From positions 6,119,431 through 6,183,430 of the forward strand of contig JAOANR010000005.1 in assembly GCA_030278955.1 (NCBI GenBank): a stretch of DNA of 64,000 nucleotides. The letters are read 5' to 3'. The position numbers and the translations under genes were made by a program. Shown here in pieces: positions 49,647 through 62,297 of this stretch; position 1 is the stretch's first letter, and each line of letters starts with the position of its first letter. The stretch comes from Hygrophila difformis (taxonomy: Eukaryota; Streptophyta; Magnoliopsida; Lamiales; Acanthaceae). The notes beneath the pieces were generated by a model. It searched no databases. It was given only the letters and a program-made list of their open reading frames with translations, and was not told the origin of the DNA.

Positions 49647-52600
49647 TGTAACCACCCGACACAATCTTGATAGGGCATGTTCAAAATCTCCTAACTTTTT
49701 TTCTTTTCCATTAACTTTTATCTTATATTCCGCATATTAGATTGCCATAGTAGTTTTCATTAAAACTTCGAGGACGAAGTTGATTCTTAAGGAGGGTGGA
49801 TTGTAATACCATAGAAATTACCCGAAATAATTGTAATTCACTAAAGAGACTTTTATTAAATATTTAATCACTTGCTTAAAGAATTAGTATATTGATTTTT
49901 CTACAAAACAACACTTGAAAATTTATATATGTAAATTTGTCTTTTCCAAAAGAAATATGAATTTCAATATCATGGGTAATAGAATTATATAGTTTATGGA
50001 ATATTTTTTTAAATCTATTGTTTAAATTATATATATAAGTTTTTATATATATACACATTGGTCTTGAAAATTATTATGAGGATAATATGTGAATATTTTA
50101 AGTACTTTGATATTCATTATGGAATAAATTTTTATAAAAATAAAAGTATGAGTTTTTAGGTGAATCTATGAGAATTAACTTTTATATATAAGAAACTATA
50201 TTCATAGATTATAATTTTTATTTGATGATGACATGAAGACTTTGTGGTTTGAGTATTGTTATGAATAAAATAAAACCATGCAAGTATATTATTATTATCT
50301 TTTTGAAAGCACATTAATATAAATACAATACTTGAAATAAATAAATATTATATTATCATATCCAACTCATTGAGCATAAATGCATGCCACTAAATAATGG
50401 CAAGAATAATGATTTTTGTAGACAAGCTAATACTTCAATCATTTTCATGATACACTACTTACACAAATATAAGGTTAAAAGCAATTGCAAGAAATTTTCT
50501 TCCTAAACAAATAGATGAAAAATCAACATGATTAACAAGTGTCTTGGATGAATGGCTAGCAAAGAAAGGTGATCAATTATCTCTTGAACCCACCAAGATT
50601 AATAGCCTCCGTAATAGGCAAACCATTATGTTAATAGACAACATGATGGACAAAATTAATAGCCTCCCAAATTAATAGCCTCTTTGTTAGGCTATAAGGA
50701 CCAAATAAGTGGATACAAATACTCTAACCATTATTGCTCAAGACACACTTAATTGGATGATTGGTGAGGTTGTAATCACTCTCATAATATGTCATGTTCA
50801 ATTGTTCAAATCTTAGCCTATAAATAGAGAGAGTTTCTAGCCTTCAAACACACCAATCTCATCCATCTCATTAGCCAAATTCACTACCCATTTTATTCTT
50901 CAAAGTTCTCCCACATAGTGAGCATATCTTAAGGATTGTGGAGTCTTGTAGGCTTGGCAACCTTCATAATTCTAAGAGTTCTAACTCTTCTCAACACTTG
51001 GTTAGTAAGATATCATCCTTGAAACTTGTATCTTAAAGATCTAAATCTTTTATTTTTATACTATAAATTGATTTCCCTCTATTTGTCAAATTTCAGCGAA
51101 ACCCGTAATTTGTGGTGCGAATCTTGTGTTATAACGGCCATTATCTTTGAATCTCATTGCTCTTATACATCAATTCAGTAAGTTAACACTCTCTACATCA
51201 AGTTTTGGAGATCCCAATCCATGTTTTAAGAGTACAAAATTAGAATTTCTCCATTATACCAAAATCTGTCAGTTTTTCGTTTACATAAAGATCCATCTTT
51301 TTAAACTATTTTGGTTCATTATCCCTCAAAGGTTCCTTCATAAAACTTGTTCCTTATTGAGTTGAGTATCTTTCTGGAAAATTTTATAATTTTTAGAACT
51401 CATATGAAAAAGTTATGGGATCCGCTTTATCGAAAGGTCAAAATCTCTTTTTGTTGAAATCTAAGAAATTATAGTGTTTCTGAAATCCTCATTTTTGAAG
51501 GTCTTAAGTGTTTCAAACCCAATTGGTTTATTCATGAAAAATATTTATCTATATGTTATCTACCTTGTTGTAAAATTTCAGAATTTTTGTTCGCAAATTA
51601 CTATTTTTAAAACCTGTTGAAAATTATAGAGTCACCATTGAATTTCTGACAGAATACATGTTCTGAAAAGAACTTGATTTTTGAACTATTTCCATACCTT
51701 ATTTTGAAAAGTGTAAAACATGAAACTTGTTCAACTATGTGTTGAGTATGTACAGTTTAAATTTCATAGCAATCGCCTTTCATATGAATTTTTAAACTAA
51801 CTTGACGTAAACTGCAATATTGGACTTGATTTTTGGTCCAAGTGAGAAATTGTTGGATTTTGAGATCCATGAAATGATATTTTCATATTTATGAGATATC
51901 GATATGGGAGTTAAATGTTGAAATGATATTTGGCATTATTGAATGCCCTTGTTATGAGGTTACTCCCGTGAAATAGTTGAAAACTCTTTTAAAGAGGATA
52001 TTATGTTGAAAATTGTGAAAAACACTTTTAAATCCATTGTGCACTATTAACTTGAGTAAGATGCCATACTTGATAGAGGGCTAATGCACTAGGGATGTGT
52101 CTTGCGGGGCCTCCCCCTCTAAATATGTCAAGACGGCATTGTTGATAAATTGTGCCAAAACGGCGTTGTTGCATGTATGAGTCTATACTCTTGGGTGTAT
52201 CCGTGATGGGTTACCCAAGGCTCCGGAGTGTGTCTGTATATGAGTCCGCTGCATGCTGATCATGACTTATGATCGATATGATATGATATATGGAAAATGG
52301 TGTCCTCTTGTGCATAGTTGCTACAATGGTAAGAATGAAAGTTATTTATTTTGTTAAAGGTAATGTGTGTGTTCATTTTAAAAGAAAAAGTGAAAATTAT
52401 TATTATTATTATTTTTGAGTGTCAACTACTATTTTAAAACCCACTTCTTAAAGTGGAGCGGGTTGACTTACTCAGTACCATTCTACTGATAAAAAGTTGT
52501 TGCGCTATCTTTTTACAGATATTGGAGCTGACATATGAACTGCATCTCATGACATGAGCATTTGGGGATGGGATTACCTTTCATCAAAAAGATTGTTGCT

Positions 52601-52884
52601 TTAAGGAACCACGTACTTTTAATTATTAATGTCTTATATATTGCCTTTAATTTATGCTTCCGCGTGAGAAAGAACAATGACTCTAGTATTAAGTACTTTA
52701 AATTTTCTTATGACTATATTTTATAAAATTGGCAATAATTTTTAAAGTCCATATTACAAAAATTTATATGTGAAGATATTTAGCCGTAGCACTTGTCAAT
52801 TAAGTTAGCCAAAGGGCGAGCCTGACTGACAAGTGTGGCGGTAACATTCTGAAACCTTATGAGGATGAATTTCGGGGTGTTACA
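49647..52884 (+). repeat. 3' LTR of element D
   Basis: 3238 bp, ending GGTGTTACA and followed by the target duplication CGAAC. Same internal features as the 5' LTR. Confidence 0.95.
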
Positions 52885-52962
52885 CGAACAAAAGATTAAA
52901 GGAAAAAAATAAAAAATATTACAAAAAACTTGAAATTTTAAAAAGTTAGGATATAAATATTA

Positions 52963-53222
52963 CTCCCTCCGTCCCACCACACTTGTCGTGTTTGACTTTT
53001 TTACACTGTCCATTGTTCAGCTTTGACTCGACTTTATTTCAAGTATATATTTAGAGAAAAATAGTCAAGTTGGGTCTTGTTAGAATCGTATGATCATGTA
53101 GTTTTATAATATATATTTTGCATAATTTTTCATTGAACTTGTTTTGAGATATTAACAGTTGAAAATGTGCATTGGATTGTGTGCAAAAGTGAAACAAGAC
53201 AAGTTAAATGGGACGGAGGGAG
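52963..53222. mobile_element. Stowaway MITE
   Basis: 260 bp with terminal inverted repeats CTCCCTCCGTCCCA and a TA duplication on each side (52961-52962, 53223-53224). The uninterrupted counterpart is present in the left arm near 38330. Confidence 0.92.
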
Positions 53223-53469
53223 TAATTTATTTTATTGAATAAGATATAAGTATAATTGATCTAATGGTAAAAAAATGGTAAAATTCATATGGATTTACTA
53301 AATATAGAATTTTTTACCTAATGGTACTAAATACTAAAAAATTTTAACTTGGTACTACTTAACAAACTAAAACCTCAAAAATGGTACTAATAAATAATCT
53401 CCCCTAAATTTAAAGAGAATATTATTAAATTAATTTAAAATAAGTTAAATATAAAAGAATTACTCATAA

Positions 53470-53791
53470 AAAGCTTAGCGACCGAATGTTTCGGTCGCTA
53501 TCTCGATTGCTAACCATAATAAAAAGTTTAAAAATTTAAAAAAATTTGAAAAAAATTAGTGACCGCAAATTGCGGTCGCTAAGAGGGACCCATTTTTATA
53601 TTGGTCGTTAATTCGGTCGCCCATTAGCCACCAAACATCATCGGTCGCAATTTCGGTCGCGAATTTGCGACAGAAAAAGTTCGGTCGCTAAATCGTTCGT
53701 TAACATCAGCGACCCTCATTTTCGGTCGCAATTTCGGTCGCTAACAGCGACTGCATTTATTCGGTCGCTATATTGACTTTTTCTTGTAGTG
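53470..53791. mobile_element. CACTA (En/Spm) transposon terminus
   Basis: It ends in TTTCTTGTAGTG, the inverse of the CACTACAAGAAA terminus. Inside are many GCGACCGAA/TTCGGTCGC subterminal motifs, some arranged as small inverted repeats. No matching left end or transposase is in the window, so it is a truncated or non-autonomous copy. The left limit is a guess; 53374-53469 is plain AT-rich DNA. Confidence 0.8.
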
Positions 53792-54468
53792 AGGGCTATC
53801 AGGTTCGAGCATTTATTTATACAAATTCTGTTTTTGAAGATAAATGTCCACCGAATTTTTGAAAGATTGGTTTTAGATCCATTGAAATAATAAGGCATTA
53901 AATGCACCGCACTTCCCGGTAATTTTTTGTGAAAAATGTAATTTTTATATGGATCGTAGGGAGTAATTTAATATCCACTTGCAATCCTATACGAAAAAAA
54001 TAAGTGCCGCAACATGGCATAGCCCACAGAAAAATGGTAAATCGGATTCAGATGTATGATTTTGGAGAATTTAATAAGCATAAACTATATTTATTTATTC
54101 ATTCATTTTATTAATCTATGTTTAAGACAGTGTATGTATTACTTTGAATTGACCTCGAGGGGATAGATGCGCGTCTGAAGGGAGGGAGAGTATTAATAAT
54201 AATATAATTATTCTACTCCTAAAAAATTAAAACACATACATACGTATAACATATAATTATATTATAAGAAATTGTTTGATATTTTTGTTTTGCTGTAAAA
54301 ATGTTTGATAAAATTAAACAACGTTTGAAGTTTGACTTTAATTGAAAGTTGTGCCCAAAGGCAAAAATCAAGAACACATAAATAATTGTCGTAACACTAC
54401 ATGACTACATCACAAGCAGCATTAGCCTCTCCAAATCTTCCAACCTTTAACTTCACAATAATTCTCAA
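53792..54468 (+). other. Upstream region of the P450 gene
   Basis: AT-rich DNA with no ORF and no TATA box I would commit to. It presumably contains the P450 promoter. The CACTA end lies about 680 bp before the ATG. Confidence 0.4.
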
Positions 54469-56659
54469 ATGAGACCAATTATTTTTTTCCTCGATTCACT
54501 CTTTCTTTTCTACGCCTTTCTTGCCTTGGTGAACATTTACAATACCCTCCTAGCATTCGTTTTCGCTATAATCTTACAAACCTTTGTCGGGAAATCCATC
54601 GGAGACTCAAGCTACACGCCTGTGATAGGGACATGGTTCGACGAACTCTTCTCATACGATACACTCTATGATCAACAAACAGCCAAGGCCAGAAAATACA
54701 AAACCGCAAGGATTCTTGCGCCGGTCAACAGTGAAGTCTACACCACAGATCCGCAAAACATCGAACATTTTTTGGAGACAAAGATCAGTAACTATTCCAA
54801 GGGATTCAATAATTCGATATTTATGTTTGATGGTGACAAGTGGAAGCACCAGAGGAAACTGGTGAGCCACGAGTTTTCGACTAGGGTTTTGAGGGACTTC
54901 AGCTGCTCTGTGTTCAGGAAAAATGCTGTCAAGCTAGTTGGAATGGTTCAAGAGTTGTCTGAACACAGGGAAGGCTTTGATGTTCAGGTAATAATATTAT
55001 TACAAATAAGTACTATGTACTAGCTATTGCTCACTGACTTATTGTTGAGCTATATTCAAAGCTAAATACTTATACTCTAATGTATAATTCTAGTACTAGC
55101 TAACTTTATTGTGTATGGCAATTATTGAAACCAGGCTTTGCTAATGAGATATAGTTCCGATTCCATATTCAAAGTTGGGTTTGGAGTGGATTTAAATTGT
55201 TTGGAGGGAACAAATGAAAGGGGCCTTCAATTCATCAAGTCCCTTGATGAATCCAATGAAATAATTTCTGGCCGACATATTGATCCATTGTGGACGATAA
55301 AGCGATACTTTAACATCGGCAGCGAGAAGACATTGAAGAAAAACATCAAATTCATTCATGGTTTTGCCAATGATGTCATCCAAACCAAAAGACAACAAAT
55401 GGACAAGGAAGACTATTATGTGAGTATAAGTTTAAATAAAAGCTCCCTTGGCTAATTTTTAGAATTTTTTTTTTCAATTTTGGACTTTCATTGAATGGGT
55501 ATTCATCATTCAAAAGTCGGCTTAAGTTGTAATACAATGTTGTGATAGTTATAGGTTTGCAATTCTTGCCAAATTTTAAAATTGATATATGTTTATTTTG
55601 CTTGTCCGAAGAACGACAAAGAGGACATTCTTTCAAGATTTCTTTTGGAAAGCAACAAAGATGCCGAAATTATGACGGATGAATACTTGAGGGACATCAT
55701 TTTGAACTTCATGATTTCCGGGAAAGACACGACCGCGACCGCACTTTCTTGGTTTATCTACATGCTTTGCAAGAACCCATCGATTCAAGAAAAACTTGCA
55801 CAAGAGATAAAACAAGTCATCAACGTAGACAATAATAACGTCCATAATTTTGTCGAAAGCATCACCGAGAAAGCACTTGAGGAGATGCACTTTCTTCATG
55901 CTGCACTAACCGAAACCCTAAGGCTATATCCCGTTGTTCCATTGGTATGTACGTTGGTCATAACATCTCACTAGCTAATATAACATTGAGTTTTAATTTC
56001 TGTACCTTATTTTTTGTTCATATTAAAAAAACCCTTCAATAGTTTCTCAAGCAAACACTTACTTATGTCTATCTCTGCGTATTCAATCCCTTAATGTCGT
56101 AATTAGGATGGCAAGGTCGCTGAAGTGGATGACACTCTCCCCGATGGCTACAAGATACAGAAGGGAGACATTATATTCTATATGGCGTACGCAATGGGGC
56201 GAATGCCATACATATGGGGCGACGATGCTGAGCAATTCAAGCCCGAAAGATGGCTCAAGAATGGGGTTTTCCAGCCCGAATCTCCATTCAAGTTCATTGC
56301 GTTCAATGTAAGTACATATAAATAACAAGCTCGTTATTTAATTATGATCTTTTACCAAGTGTAAGTTCACATTTAATATGTAATAAAATTGAAGAAGAGT
56401 ATGTACACGATTGATAGTAGACTGACCTTTGTGTGTACATGTATTTTGTATGATATTTTGGCAGGCTGGGCCAAGGGTTTGTTTGGGGAAAGATTTTGCT
56501 TACAGACAAATGAAGATAGTGTCGGCAGCATTGTTGCAATTCTTCAAGTTCAGACTGTGTGATGACACCAAGAACGTGACATACAAAACAATGCTTACAC
56601 TATATATCGATGGAGGGCTTCATGTTAGTGCAATTCCCAGATCAACCCAAGCTTCTTGA
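54469..56659 (+). CDS. Cytochrome P450, CYP704-like (CYP86 clan), five exons
   Basis: Exons are 54469-54987, 55135-55419, 55612-55944, 56107-56307 and 56465-56659, all phase 0 with GT-AG introns, giving 510 residues. An N-terminal hydrophobic anchor (about residues 1-40) fits the ER membrane. The C-helix WKHQR, the I-helix SGKDTTA (D307), ExxR (E369, R372), PERW (425-428) and the heme loop FNAGPRVCLG (Cys452, spanning the exon 4/5 junction) are all present. CYP704 members are known as fatty-acid omega-hydroxylases, some acting in cutin or pollen-wall lipid synthesis; the substrate here is inferred only. Between SKG (about 110) and DGDKW the protein is about 10 residues shorter than the family norm, which may affect the substrate pocket. 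No stop or frameshift was seen. Confidence 0.88.
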
Positions 56660-56714
56660 AACCCGTAAAAATTAAATCATGCCACATGAAAATGGTGTTT
56701 GCGTTTACATTTTT

Positions 56715-56882
56715 CTTTTTTTGTAAACAATGACAATCATATTTCGGCAAAGATGTGTGGGAGTTCAAACCACACAAATTACAAAGAGGGATAAAGAGGA
56801 GGGATAGGAGGCCGGGTGGGGATCGAACCCCCAACCTATGGTTTGGAGACGGGGATTTGACCACTAGGGTAAGTCCCAACCC
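56715..56882 (-). mobile_element. tRNA-derived SINE
   Basis: Minus strand has an A-box-like TTACCCTAGTGGT and a B box GGTTCGATCCCC about 40 bp on, then a unique body and an A-rich end near 56715. It lies just after the P450 stop, in inverse orientation. No target duplication was found by eye. Confidence 0.55.
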
Positions 56883-56982
56883 CTATGTATTACAATTTGA
56901 TATGTATTACAAATAATTATGTGCTTGATATGTATTCCGAAAAAAAAAAAGAAATTCCCAATTTTTGTTGGTGACATTATTG

Positions 56983-57777
56983 TGAAGAATTTCGCTATTA
57001 TTTATTCCCATACGTTATGGTGCGGACATAACGCCTTGCGATGTGCGGATGCCATTTCTCATCCGTTGATCGTTTTCATCATCCAATGGTTCAGATTATT
57101 TGTAGGGTTAGTTTCGTAATTTTACTTGTTATATATTTAATCTGTTGAATTCGCAACATAGCATATACAATTTAGCGACATGGCATACACAACTCACCGA
57201 TGGAGCTAATTCAATTCAGCGACGCAGCATATACAATTTAACGACATTATTATGTTCATCTCAGCGACGTTTGAAGTTAGAGCCATTTGAAGTTCATTGC
57301 GATTTTAAAAGCATCTCAGCGACGAGCCTTCTCGCAATTCAGCGACATAGCCAATGCAATTCAGCTACGTAGGATATGCAATTCAGCGACATTATTGTAT
57401 TTATTTCAGCGACACAATTTTATACATTTCAGCGACATATTTCTATGCATTTGAGCTCACCTTAGCGACGGAGCATACACATTTCAGCGACATGGTATAT
57501 GCAATTCAGCGACAAGGCCAACACAATTCAGCGACTTGATATAGTACTTCTCAGCGGTATGCTATGATATATTTTCAGCGACATATATGGTTATCTCAGT
57601 GACATATTATGCTTATGTCAGCGACATATTTTCGTGAATTTGGTAAGTAAAGAAACGATTATATATTTTTTTTACAATTATACCCTTATCAATTTATGAT
57701 CGTCCGATTGAAATCAATGGTCCACATTTACGTATGGACGTGCGGACATATTAATATGTCCGCACAGCAACAACACC
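56983..57777. mobile_element. Unclassified repeat element with about 19 TCAGCGACAT-like motifs
   Basis: 57168-57625 is packed with TCAGCGACAT variants every 15-30 bp, all in one orientation. The outer parts share GTGCGGACATA-type sequence in inverse orientation (near 57021 and 57750-57768), suggesting imperfect terminal inverted repeats. There is no coding capacity. Element limits are uncertain. Confidence 0.4.
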
Positions 57778-58399
57778 CTTATTTATTTATTTATCTATTG
57801 CATTTATCTATGGCATTGATTGAGGCAGATGGAAGGGATTACCCTTCGTTAGTTTGACATTATATCCGAGGGAAAATTCATTTTTTAGTACTATAGCTGT
57901 AACACCCCGGTTTTGGTAACCCAGGCCGGGATGCCACCGCCACACCTCCCTAGCAAGACACGGTTTCTCCGAGCTCACTAAAGAGATGCAAGGCTATGGT
58001 TTTTCAGAATTAAAATATTCAAACAGCCCATTCATAAATAATTTAAAAATAATACATCAAAGTTGCAGCGGAAAATAATATTTACATATATAGTGCAGCG
58101 GAATTTAAATATAGGGCCAACATGGCCAAAACACGGGTTAAACAGGCCCGTTCATGCAAATTCTAGTCTAACGCAAAATTTAAAATATAATGTAATCCCC
58201 AAAAAAAATTCCCAGTATGCATATGATGATGCATATTCTTCAACTCTGAAAGAAAAAGAGGATAAATGGTTTGGGTCAGCAAAAACGCGCTGAGTAAGTT
58301 AACACATAGCATGGGTTAGGGGTTTCAAAGCCTTTAATTAAGTTAAAGGAAAAGATGCTTTGAGCTTTTAAAAATTCTTCCCGATACGCCACCATCTCA

Positions 58400-58640
58400 A
58401 CAATATTTAATTTAGCCGACAATCCGGCGGCCGCAGCCAATTTCATAAAATCTGAGCTTTTTTAATATATTTCCCGTTACGCCATCATCTCAACAATATA
58501 TCATTTAGCCGGTGATCCAGCGGCCGCAGCCAATATCAAAAGTATCATTTAGCCGGTGATCCGGCGGCCTCAGCCAATTTCAAAAGTATCATTTAGCCGG
58601 TGATCCGGCGGCCGCAGCCAATATCAAAAATATCATTTCT
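58400..58640 (-). repeat. LTR subrepeats, left copy
   Basis: Four units with TTTAGCCG(G/A)..ATCC(G/A)GCGGCC, as in the element C LTR. A second pair of repeats with CGCCCTTGGGGAATCTAACC follows at 58735-58860. The latter produces an apparent ORF with FLRVRFPKGD repeats that I do not regard as a gene. Confidence 0.8.
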
Positions 58641-60532
58641 CATTATTTTTCGTTTCTTTTATAGTTCACCATTCACCAGGGCTCTTGTGACCGCAATCCT
58701 CATAATCAATATTTCCGCAGGAAAACATTCAATCGCCCTTGGGGAATCTAACCCGCAAGAACTCAATACATCCTAGGGAATCAAACCCGTAGGAAAACAT
58801 ACGATCGCCCTTGGGGAATCTAACCCGCAAGAACTCAAATACATCATAGGGAATCAAACCCGCATGAATCATATTGATAATGTCAAACTTGGTCACAAAT
58901 CCCCAATGTTTCAAAAGAATTCTTTTAAAGAAAATGTTTTTATTTGGTGTAACGGGATTTTTCAAAAGTATAGATATATCGTAATTCCAACGTCTCGATC
59001 GTTTGTTTAGAAATTTCAAAATCTCACAAGTTTAAAACCGATCGATGTCACAGTTTGCGCCTTTTTGGTTTAAAAATCCATTTCTTAGGCGATTGATTTG
59101 AAATTTTCACAGTATCTCAAAAACATCCCAACGAACAACTTTCGTGTTTTAAGTTTTTCGGAAAAACGATGGGAAGCATGTCAAAAATCAAGTTTTCGAC
59201 TCAAATAGTATGCTGCCAGGATTCAGGTTTGACACCTCTCAAAGATTTGACTTTTTGACATATCAAATGGACTTCAAAAATTCTGAAATTTTACAGACAC
59301 ATACTAGACTTGATTTCCAACAACTTTTATTTAGATCACATAGATTGGTTCGGGCTAGAAGTGATAGGAATAAGCTCATCAAGATCGGTTATGAAATCTG
59401 TCATCCTTTGAAAATTCTTAAAAACGCAGAATATGTCCGACACGATTTGGGGTATCAAACCTTGATGAAAATTTCTGAAATTTTTACACAATATAGCTTA
59501 AGATCTTTGGATCAAAATCTTAGTTTTGCGTTTTCAGGTTTGAACACTCGAAGTAAGAGTTTTGCTCGTCGAGTTTGATTATGAAATCTGTCAAGATTCT
59601 TGATTTCGGTACTAACGCAGATCGGATCGGCTCAGATTCGGAGGCTCAAATCTCAACGAAAAATTCTAAAAACTTACAGTAATGTTCTAAACTCATAGAT
59701 CTACAATTCTTATGTTCAACACCAATCCTAGATCGGCCTATATCCATGGTCAAAATAACCAACAAGATTGAGAGTGAAATCTGTCCAAGTTGTAAGATCC
59801 AGATTTAATACTGTTTGGTTTTGGGTTGGTTTCAGGTTTCAAAACAACATGAAAAATTCTAAAATTTTTACAGAAGCTAGATCTAAGTCTTAGGAACACT
59901 TTTCATGTTTTGAGTTTTTTTGTTTGAGCAGCTTTGGAGGTTCGAAAAATTCATACGAAAACGCTGCGTTGAGGGTTTCTCTTGTTGACAGATTTTTATT
60001 AATTTTCTTGAGTTGAATCTCTATGTTTGGTTGCATTTTAAGTCACCCAAAACCATAGTAAGGTTAACTTACAGTGGGGATGATGTTTAGGAAGTCACGG
60101 GGTCGTCCGGAATCCACGGGATGTCACGAACGAATCTCTTCCACCCGATTTATTCTTCCCTTGGCTCCGATTTGTGTTCGAATATGAAGATTCGTAAGTT
60201 AGTATGATGTTTATGATCTTAAAATCATAAGGAAACTTGAATAACATCTTACCAACAATCCAAAGCCTGCAATCCTTGATCTACACACTTCCTTGGTTGG
60301 ATTTGGTTGCCGGAAACTCGTCGGAAAGTCGCCGGAAGTTCGTCGGAAGAGTGTTTGGCTTTTGGGAGAGTTTTTGGAGAGTTTGGGGTGAATGATTGAT
60401 GAAAATGGCTGAGAATGGGGATGGGATTGATTACATAACATCCAAAAAGATGCCACACCCGTGATAGATCAAGATTCCCACCTTTGGGACCCAAAAAATG
60501 GCAAAAAGTCCCAAAAACACATAAATCCCGAC

Positions 60533-60582
60533 TGCTACAGTAGCATGCTACAGTAGCGTGCTACAGTAGCATGCTACAGTAA
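60533..60582. repeat. Short tandem near-palindrome TGCTACAGTAGCA
   Basis: Four 13-bp copies of TGCTACAGTAGC(A/G), followed by a T-run and (AT)n. Each unit is an inverted repeat around one central base. Confidence 0.85.
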
Positions 60583-61215
60583 CCTTTTTTTTTTTTTTTT
60601 TAAATTTTTTTTTTTATATATATATATATTAAGATTCTTATCTTAAAAAAAATCATAATGTGGGAATTTTTGTGATCTTGTAAGTCATACATAGCTTCAA
60701 AAAGGAATATATTCTTTATTTGAAAATGACAAGATATGATTAATATTCCACCCTACAATTTCAAACCATAGTCAAATTATTCCCAATTATATTATGACAT
60801 TCTAGAATAATTCATAAAAAAATATGGGTAGAATGATTAATCAAGGATATATAGAAAATAGATAATTCTCATTATAATTTAAACATGTAAATATATACAT
60901 GTATATACATGTGTACATGTTTGGAAAGATTATTTCAAGACCAAGGTATATATGTGTATATAAACTTGTATATGGATTTAAAATATTCTATGAACCATAT
61001 ACTTATTACACTTGATATTGAAATCCATATATTTATTTGAAAAGACAAATATATATAATTTTTTTTTAGTATGTTTTGTAGAAAATAATATACTAATCTT
61101 TAAGCACATATTTGAACATATAAATATATATAGATTTGATTAAAAATCTACTTAGTGGATTGATCAAAATATATATATTCATACATATATATCGGGCAAT
61201 TTCTATGGTATTACA

Positions 61216-61745
61216 ATCTACCCTCCTTAAGAATCAACTTCGTCCCCGAAGTTGCGCGACTTATTGACCGATTGATTGATTGCGATTGTATCATTAAATT
61301 TCTTCCGACTTCACGGGTTCTTGGAATTAAAATTCTTTTCCTTCTTGAATTTAATTCCAATTGTCTTGACTCAATTGATGGAATGTCTTCGGGCTTCCTT
61401 TCCCTCTTTTATTCCATTTTGAATTTGAATCTATCGGCGTTTTATTTCCGAGCAATAATTTATTGTGATAAATTATTTTCTTCTTCTCGGAGATGTTTCG
61501 ACATTGATCGGAATAAATTTTATTCCTTTGGGCGTTGATAAAAATCTGGGGTATTACAGTCTACCCCCCTTAAGAATCAACTTCGTCCCCGAAGTTGTGT
61601 TTCGGCTTTTCTCGCGCTAAGAGTTAGGGTCCTTTTGTTTATTTGGGATACAAACTATTCGGGTTTCAAAAATAAATGCTTATGCATTCTTACGGGGTAT
61701 TACATCCTCCCCCCCTTAAGATTACAGTTATGTCCCCATAACTGC
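61216..61745 (-). other. Three successive PPT/LTR-end modules of element E and the last pol codons
   Basis: PPT complements follow TATTACA ends at 61215, 61558 and 61704. Between the first two lies a piece (61291-61558) homologous to the end of the element C LTR. Hairpin complement AACTTCGTCCCCGAAGTT occurs twice (near 61237 and 61580). The block ends at GTTATGTCCCCATAACTG (61728-61745), the complement of the terminal pol VMGT codons. Confidence 0.75.
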
Positions 61746-62280
61746 CTATGTATTATTCACAACCAGGTTCGGGTATCATCGCATATGATCCTTCCTCAGT
61801 TTTCTTCTAGGTGCCATTTCTGTCATTAAGCACGCGAAGATGAGTTCCTAAGTGAATCAAGATCTAGGACTAAGGCAACGTTAGTCTTAAGTTAGTCTAA
61901 GCCAAGACTCAAGGTCATGTCGAGTTCTGAGGTAGGACTGTTTCTTATCACCGATAATTCACATAAAAAGAGTTAGTGTAAATATTTATGTATGCATATG
62001 CATGTGTGATCTCCCCCAAAAAAAAATTTTATGCATGCATTTGTTTATCCATGGGTTTTAAAAATAAATTTATTCCATGGATAGGTTAAAATAAGGATAA
62101 AAGGTTTGGGCCACTATATTGGGCCGAAAGAAATAAATTGTTTGGGCTTTAAATAAAAACAAGGCTATTGGGCCAAGATAATTTCTTGGGCTTCTAAAAA
62201 AAATTTTGGGCTAAAAATTTGGGCTTTAACTTCAAAATAATAATTGGGCTCTTTAAAAGATAATAGCTTCAAAATAATCC
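61746..62280 (-). other. Leader of element E
   Basis: Non-coding; resembles the leaders of elements C and D (TTATCCATGGGTTTTAAAAA near 62045). It joins directly to the pol end, so the whole coding region is deleted. Confidence 0.6.
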
Positions 62281-62294
62281 GGGCTCTGATACCA
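62281..62294 (-). other. Primer binding site of element E, tRNA-iMet type
   Basis: Minus strand TGGTATCAGAGCCC, three bases from the LTR start at 62298. Confidence 0.88.
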
Positions 62295-62297
62295 CAT

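Larger units (their letters stand above)
40900..52884 (+). mobile_element. Complete Tekay/Del-type retrotransposon (element D), target duplication CGAAC
   Basis: An 11,985-bp element with 3.2-kb LTRs, iMet primer site, gag, protease, RT, RNase H, integrase, chromodomain-like end and PPT, in the canonical order. CGAAC flanks both sides (40895-40899, 52885-52889). The left arm of the fold-back transposon preserves the pre-insertion sequence. Coding capacity is lost through nonsense and indel changes. The LTRs differ at a low level, by eye of the order of 1%. Confidence 0.95.
38181..53373. mobile_element. Fold-back DNA transposon with long inverted arms, interrupted by element D and a Stowaway
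   Basis: The left arm (38181-38982) is the inverted counterpart of 40449-40899 continued at 52890-53373. Removing element D with one CGAAC copy and the Stowaway restores a continuous right arm. The outer end matches GTTTTAGTTTGTTAAGTAG. The right side may extend to about 53401 (GGGGAGATTATTTATTAG inverted). Excluding insertions it is about 3 kb. No transposase is visible, so it is non-autonomous; the superfamily is uncertain. Confidence 0.8.
57898..61215 (-). repeat. Left (3') LTR of element E
   Basis: 3318 bp, TGTAACACC...GGTATTACA. It is a mosaic: the first 2.5 kb resembles the element C LTR, while the last part (about 60660-61215) resembles the element D LTR in inverse orientation. Confidence 0.85.

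Noticed and set aside
56811..56882. tRNA gene
   Set aside because: A-box and B-box-like motifs are present, but the arms do not form a tRNA and an A-rich tail follows, so a SINE fits better.
58729..59019. 96-codon minus-strand ORF with FLRVRFPKGD repeats (and 63129-63419)
   Set aside because: It is the translation of tandem repeats in the element E LTR; nothing suggests a protein.
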